Shown in pieces: positions 58,699 to 64,000 of a stretch of DNA of 64,000 bases. Source of the stretch: Saussurea involucrata (Eukaryota; Streptophyta; Magnoliopsida; Asterales; Asteraceae); the NCBI GenBank assembly GCA_033807775.1, contig CM066312.1, positions 22,169,696 through 22,233,695 on the forward strand. The letters run 5' to 3'. The position numbers and the translations under genes were made by a program. The notes beneath the pieces are model-generated. The model was given only the letters and a program-made list of their open reading frames with translations, was not told the DNA's origin and searched no databases. The stretch's first letter is position 1, and the number at the start of each line of letters is the position of its first letter.

Positions 58699-58863
58699 TT
58701 GAAATATAAAAATTGGAAATTTGCATGTTTTTCTAAGCTAAGAACACAACAAGAGGTATTTGACCTCTGTAGAAGATTTACTTTTCATATATGGTTATGC
58801 CAGAGGCACTTACATTCGATTACATTACAAAGTATGAAAAGTAAGCAGAGATAGTTGTGGATG

Positions 58864-61800
58864 TTAGACTCTGGCATTTGGGAAGTCGTTGATTTTCCCT
58901 GTGAGTCCTCCATCTTTGAGTTCACGATATATTCTGATGCAGAGGTTTCTGAAGTTTATAACAGAGTCAATGACCTCTATTAATCTGTTGGCGTGGGATA
59001 TATCCATGAACTCTGATCCTCTGTGCTCCAGGAGATTGGCTCTGAACTGGAGCAGAGTACTTGTTGCATACTTCTGGCAATCAATCTCTAGGAACAACTT
59101 CAACTTTGCAGCAGGATCTCGAAAGACGTACCCAACCTTTGGACTTGTGATAATAGAGTTTGGTCTGATGTCTGCAGAGTAGGGGCAGTCATCTTCTGGT
59201 GGTTGGAGATTTATTTTTCTTACTCCAAGGTCGAGTCCTACTTGGAAGTCTGTCAGGCTATATAGCAGAAGCTTTTCGCGCATGGCCTTCTTGATCACAC
59301 CGTATGCCCTCTGGACTTCAAGTCTGGTGTTGTAGTTCTTCTTTGCCCAGCTCAGAAGTTCGGGTAAGTCATAGGGGCTCAGGTTCATCAGATCTGCATC
59401 TGAGAATTTGTTCTCAGATCTATCGGCCCTTTTGACGTGATAGAGGTTGTAGTAAATCTGTATGCCTCTGGTGTGAGAAAGCTTGCAGTATATGACCTTT
59501 TCAATCCTTGAATTTGAGAAGACTTGGTTGGCGGGTTTGGCTTTGCTTCTGTAGAAGTCATCTCGTAGCTGCTTATGGAAATCAGCTTTCAAAATGGATG
59601 GTGGCAGAGGATCGTTGACGGCTCTGCTGTACAGGTACTTGTACACCACTTCTTCCATTTGTCGTGGAGGTGTAGAGGGTGGTGGCATGGGTTTCCACAG
59701 AGCCTCAAGATTGCTGATTAGTGCGGCCACTCTATCTTCTGATGGTTTTGCCTTTAAATCTAGTAAGAGTTTGGATGATAGAGGAGTGATTCCGAAGGCC
59801 CAGTCTTTTTCTTCTGGTTTAGGAGTAACAAAGGCATCAAAAAAGCTCTTTAGCAGTTTTTCAGTTGGTTGATGCTTTTCCTTTCTAGGTTTCGGTTCTT
59901 CTGTCATAATACCCTTTCCCTTGTCTTTTGCCGTGGGTTTGGTTGTGGTTTCCTCTGTTGGTTTTGGCAATTGTGTTTCTGGGGTTTTTGTTGGAGGTTT
60001 TTCTGTTATTTTTGGTGGGGTTGCCTCTGTTGGTTTGACAGGGGACTTGGTTGGTGACGTGGTTTTGGTTTGGGGTTTGGTTGGGGATGCTTCTGCGGTT
60101 TTGCTCAGATATTTTCTATGTTTTTGAACTAATGTTTTTGTTCTGGATTTGGCTTTAGGCTCTTCTGTTGTTTTAGGTGTGGGGGATGGAAACTTGATTT
60201 CTTATGTTGGTTTAGGTGTTGGGGATGGCAGGTTGGTTTCTTTCGTTGGTTTTGGTGTTAGAGAAGGGAGGTCTTCTTCAGAAGAAGTAAGGATCTGGAA
60301 TTGCTCAGTTGCAGTGTTTGGTGGATGTTCAGGTGTTTCCATAGAGGTGGGTATTTCCTTTGTGGTCTTCTCCTGTTGTTGATCTTCAGGGGTTGATGGT
60401 ACTTGGGTTATGAGTTCGCACTGAGTGGTGGTGGTGGAGCTGGTAAACCTCTGTTTTCAGCTCTTTCTTTCCTCTTCTTCTCCCCCTTAGGATGACCTGA
60501 TGAACCATCAAAATCATCATCAGAATCATCCTGACCTCTATCCGATTTACCTTCTGCTCTGCATGATGTTTGTGGCTTTTTAGGTTTAGAGGCCCCTGCA
60601 GCTATCATTTTAGCGCAGAGGTCGTCACATATGCCTAGCAGATAGGCAACTTCTGCTTCCGTGTTAAACCTTAGCTTCCCCACGCTTGCCTGGAAGTCTT
60701 TCACATAATTGGCATTTGCGGTGGGTGAAGGCTTTGATGAACTCTGTCATCTCGTTGAGTATCCCCTGACCAAGTTCTGTAATCTGGGCTCTGGTCATGT
60801 AGTCAGAGGGCTTCATGGCCTGAGTCTCTCTGGTCGTATGCTCTTGGATTTGCTCTGGGGCCCTTTTAAGATCTTCTGGTGTAAGGCCCGTAGAAGCAGG
60901 GGTTTTTTCTTTATTTAGTTGCTCGATGAGGTCTTTGACAGAGGCCTCTAGCGCAGAAGTTGAGGCTTTTTCAGGTTCATAAGCTTTTGTAGCGGCAGAG
61001 GTTGTTGCAGCATTGATCATTAGCTTGCTGGCATTCTTCACCTCTGTTGACAGATTGTCAACTTTGGTGGTAAGTTCGTTCAGAGCCTTGGTTGTGGAAT
61101 CTGCAAGAGAGTCAAAAGAGCTTTTCAACGAGTTGGTCATAGAGGTGACAAGGGTTTGGAACTCAACCCTTGCGACATATGACCCTGGTCTAACCTCTGG
61201 GGGAACACATTCTTCCCCAGAGTGTGTCTTTGTTCCTGAGACGCCTTCTTTCACTCCTGTTTGGACGTTGAGAGTGGAAGGACTTCCCTCTAATCCTCGA
61301 ACAGAGGCTTTTTGAGCCTCAGACTCTATAGAGGTTCTGGTAGAGACCTGATGTTGATCCACTCCAGAGGTGGGGACAGCAGTATCTCTGAGTTGACTTG
61401 GGGACTTGTCTAGAATCCCTTCATCTTTGTGCTCTCTAGGCTCCTCTGAAGCGCCGTGGTATCCTATGTGTGTACGTGTGGCATAGGAAACGAATTCCTC
61501 TGCGGGGATTTCAGAATGATTTGGGGCAATTGATCACGAACAAGAGGTGAGTCCTTTGGAGAGGACTCCCTCGGAATGGCTTCCCCGGATATTAATGGCA
61601 TAGAGGAGGAAAAAGGTTCCTCTGTCCGGTTTGCTGGGGTTGGGCTCGAGCTATGCGGCTCTTTTTTAATAACTCCTTCTGCCACTAGACTGGTGGAGTC
61701 AGAAGTGTGGGTTGCACTGGGAGGGGGTTGGGGTTGTGTGCCTCTGCTCTCTTCGGCATCTTTTCTTGCTTCCTCCTCTGTCATGCACCCTAACAAAGGA

Positions 61801-62458
61801 GATTATATCCTAGACTCTATTCCTACCTGAGTGTCGTCTGCTTCTACCATTTCCTCTGTACTCTTTAGTAGTGAGTCGTAGCAGGGATGAGAGGCATGTA
61901 AGGTATGTAGTTCTGGGTCCAGAAGTCTTTCTGGAGTGTTTGCCTGAATACCCTCAGGGGTTCTGTCATCTTCCTCCAGATCAGAATCAACCTCTGAGAC
62001 GATGACAGTTGGGTTTGTGGTGTTCCAATCGGTGAGGGCTTATGCGGTCCATCCAGAGGTATGCAAGGATTCTGCTATGTCAGGACGCTCAAGGAAGGTA
62101 GAGAAGTCTGTGGCCTCTACGTATTGGATTGGAGTGGGTGATTGCATAGGTTCTTCAGGTACAACTTCTTCTGCCATTGCCTCCTCTGCGATGCTCTGTA
62201 GAGGAGTTCTGTGTTTCTTGGTCTTCTTTCGCTTGGGTTTGGGTGCTCCCTCCTCAGAAGATTTGGTTTTTCTTTTCTTCTTCTTTTCTTTAGGAGGAGG
62301 AGGTGCAGAGGATCCAACCACAGTTTGTCCTGGTTGTAAGTGTTGGGATTTTTTGGGAGGTTCAACACTTGTAGAGGTACCCTTTGTTGGTTTCTTGGTT
62401 CTGGCAGCCTTCTGCGTTTTGGAGGGGGTAGCAGTGGTTTTACTCTTGGAAGCAGAAG
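58864..62458 (-). pseudogene. Copia C ORF3, fragmented
   Basis: Consecutive minus-strand frames: 62040-62458 (KKKKRKTKSSEEGAPKPKRK, strongly basic), 61464-61796 (Pro/Ser-rich), 60664-61362 with a coiled coil (SLADSTTKALNELTTKVDNL), 60408-60704, and 58864-59970 (368 residues). The last has a Lys/Pro/Thr-rich start and a C-terminal domain (SFFDAFVTPKPEEKDWAFGI, YNTRLEVQRAYGVIKKAMRE, MDISHANRLIEVIDSVINF). The order of linker, coiled coil, low-complexity and C-terminal domain parallels ORF3 of copia A and B. The N-terminal domain is not seen, probably lost to the copia D junction. Broken by stops and shifts. Confidence 0.65.
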
Positions 62459-62733
62459 TGTGAAATCCCAGATCTAGCAAACAAACATAATCCAATGTAG
62501 AGAGAATCTAGAGAGCAAAGTTGTCATCCATATATTGATCATGAGTTACAAAATGACATATGCATTAAGTGTTTCTCTAAGCTCTAGATTGTTATCTAAC
62601 TATTACATGACACACCTATTTATACCCATAACATACAAGGTATAAAGGCATTTACAAAGTTGACTTAACAAGATATTGACTTTACATGTATAGATTTAAT
62701 ACAGTAAATCTTGAATACAATAATGCTCTAACA
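62459..62733 (-). repeat. 3' LTR of copia D
   Basis: TGTGAAATCCC to GCTCTAACA. Minus-strand TATA box TATAAATAGG near 62611-62620. The outer border could also be 62461 (TGAAATCCC). Confidence 0.7.
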
Positions 62734-62747
62734 ATCTCCCCCTTTGG
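62734..62747 (-). promoter_or_regulatory. Copia D polypurine tract
   Basis: Minus strand CCAAAGGGGGAGAT next to the LTR. Confidence 0.9.
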
Positions 62748-64000
62748 ATTCAAGATTTAAAAAATAAGGCAGCAGTCTTCAGCTCTTGATCTTCAAAACT
62801 TTAACTTTGACCGCTTTGAACGTTGAAGCTTTGGCACTCTTCAAACAATTGAATCTTCACAAGTTCACGTTGAACTTTGATGCTTTGATAGTCTTCAAAC
62901 TCTTGTATTTGATCAGCCTTCACATTTTTGAACATTTAGGTGTAAGCACAATCCGAGTCTCTCAGATCTAAGATAACCATATTAAACAACAATTAAGACT
63001 TCACATGATTCGAAATCTTCAACTTTGAGCAATCCGAATCCATATATGAGGGATTCGAACAAATCTTTGTCTTTTACAATGTAAAGTCAATCTTCTTCAA
63101 TACAATCTTCAACAAATTGTCTTCAAGTCTTGAACGTGAATTTCAGATCTTTGCAGCTTTGAACTTTGTAGCTTTGAAAAACTTTGAAGCTTTGAACCTT
63201 GAAGCATTGAAATCTTTGAAGCTTTGAACTCAAACTTTGAATGATTTCTTGAACTTTGTATCTTCATCTCTTTAACCTTGAAATGTCTTCAAGCAACGAA
63301 CTTTCTCGAACAATCTCAGAATGTCTTCTTGACTTTAGCACATCATTTATCCCCCTTAATCTGTCATTAACAAAACTTCCTTTTCTTTAGGGTGTAATTT
63401 CTCCCCTGTTCTTCAATATACTATTTCTCCCCCTTTTTGATGATTGTGAGCATCATGATCATCAAAACCTTTATCAATTCCAGCACGCACTTTGTTTACC
63501 TAAGGTAACATTCTCCTCCTTATTGATCTGATAAACCGTCAATTCCAAAAGATATTTATCCGAATCTTTTCAAATTCAGATAAACAGAGGGTGGTAACCC
63601 TGAAACAACGGATGAATCAGTTAAAATACCTGTAAGTAGCACGGAGCCACTTAGTACAACGAATGCACTTTGGAAAGGATCTTTTTGATGTTCACTCCCC
63701 CAGGGCTTCCATTCAATCATTGAAAAACCACAATGGAATTTCTATGAACGTTATGACAAGAAAACATATTCCTTGTGTGAACGTGCAAGTGTAGAAAGAA
63801 TAAAGCAACATATGCTTGAATAATAGGCTCAAAGTGTGTAAACTGTTGAGACAGCAACAATTTTCCACGGACTCAATGTGCATGAATGAAGAGCGAAAGT
63901 GGGGCAAACTTCCTTCTTTTTCAATATCTAGACCTTCCGAGTGAAGATCAGATAGATTATATGTTGCGTCCCCAAGAAAAATGAAACATTCCTTTGTTAA
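62748..64000. repeat. Copia D internal region with CTTTGAA / ATCTTCAA words
   Basis: No convincing ORF. From about 62780 to 63300 the words AACTTTGA, GCTTTGAA and TCTTCAA recur every 10-20 bases. From 63300 the sequence is ordinary, with CTCCCCC-type words near 63430 and 63694. Confidence 0.6.

Larger units (their letters stand above)
57963..62458 (-). mobile_element. Copia C: 3' part of a Ty1-copia element with ORF3
   Basis: A left LTR, a polypurine tract and a degenerate ORF3 on the minus strand. Copia D interrupts it at 62459 and the rest is beyond the window. The word CAGAGG or CCTCTG occurs about 32 times in 4.5 kb, in LTR and coding DNA. Confidence 0.75.
62459..64000 (-). mobile_element. 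Copia D: left end of a Ty1-copia element, truncated by the window
   Basis: An LTR of about 275 bp and a polypurine tract, then more than 1.2 kb of internal non-coding DNA. It is inserted in the ORF3 of copia C. Target duplication and coding genes lie outside the window. Confidence 0.75.

Noticed and set aside
63713..63907. 64-codon minus-strand frame
   Set aside because: Short, without domain, in the non-coding internal part of copia D.

Overview
This window is plant nuclear DNA of the retroelement-rich kind: AT-rich, with spliced genes, (TA)n and (GA)n microsatellites, and transposons stacked inside one another. The element families (Athila-type Ty3 elements, very large Ty1-copia elements with an extra ORF after pol, a Mutator-like element carrying a Ulp1-type protease gene, a Helitron, a CACTA/TNP2 element) point to a eudicot. 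The style of the extra copia ORF suggests the daisy family (Asteraceae); that last step is inference. No bacterial features, rRNA, tRNA gene or CRISPR array was seen.

Layout. 1-2265 is flanking DNA with one plausible host exon (a membrane protein, minus strand, 1104-1563). A CACTA-like terminus lies at 2266, and CACTA-type subterminal repeats recur at 2.6, 11.6-12.0, 14.3-14.8 and 19.3-19.4 kb, up to a TNP2 transposase pseudogene at 20517-21521 that resumes at 55787-57492. Several elements sit in this old CACTA-like matrix. They are a foldback relative of a MULE (3124-4010), a complete 7.5-kb MULE with a perfect 9-bp target duplication (4080-11548), a TIR element in (TA)n(GA)n (12.0-14.3 kb), and a Helitron precisely inserted in a minisatellite (15113-18194).

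The TNP2 gene is split by an Athila-type Ty3 element read on the minus strand (21522-55781; LTRs of 1917 and 1942 bp; target duplication CTTAT; tRNA-Asp primer site). Athila is itself split by two Ty1-copia elements, also minus strand. Copia A (24720-37756, 13 kb) is in its env-like region. Copia B (43332-50425, 7.1 kb, target duplication GATAG) is in its reverse transcriptase. To the right of TNP2 are an LTR fragment, copia C (from 57963) and copia D (from 62459), which runs out of the window. LTR divergence by eye is about 1% for B and 2.7% for A and Athila, which agrees with the nesting order.

The one gene that looks intact is the MULE passenger. It has 11 exons, 855 codons, every intron in phase 0, a DUF1985-like N-terminal domain and a complete Ulp1 (C48) protease domain, with a TATA box and three ACGTGTC/G-box motifs in the MULE's own terminal region. 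Four of its exons look like tandem copies of one exon-intron unit.

The most unusual signal is compositional. Each of copia A, B and C is saturated, in LTR and coding DNA alike, with its own short word: TCAGCG in A (about 58 hits by eye), AGTA[CT]TAA in B (about 18) and CAGAGG in C (about 32). All three carry a fast-diverging extra ORF (ORF3). I suggest, as inference only, that ORF3 may be a factor recognising the element's own word, in the way VANC proteins do for VANDAL elements.
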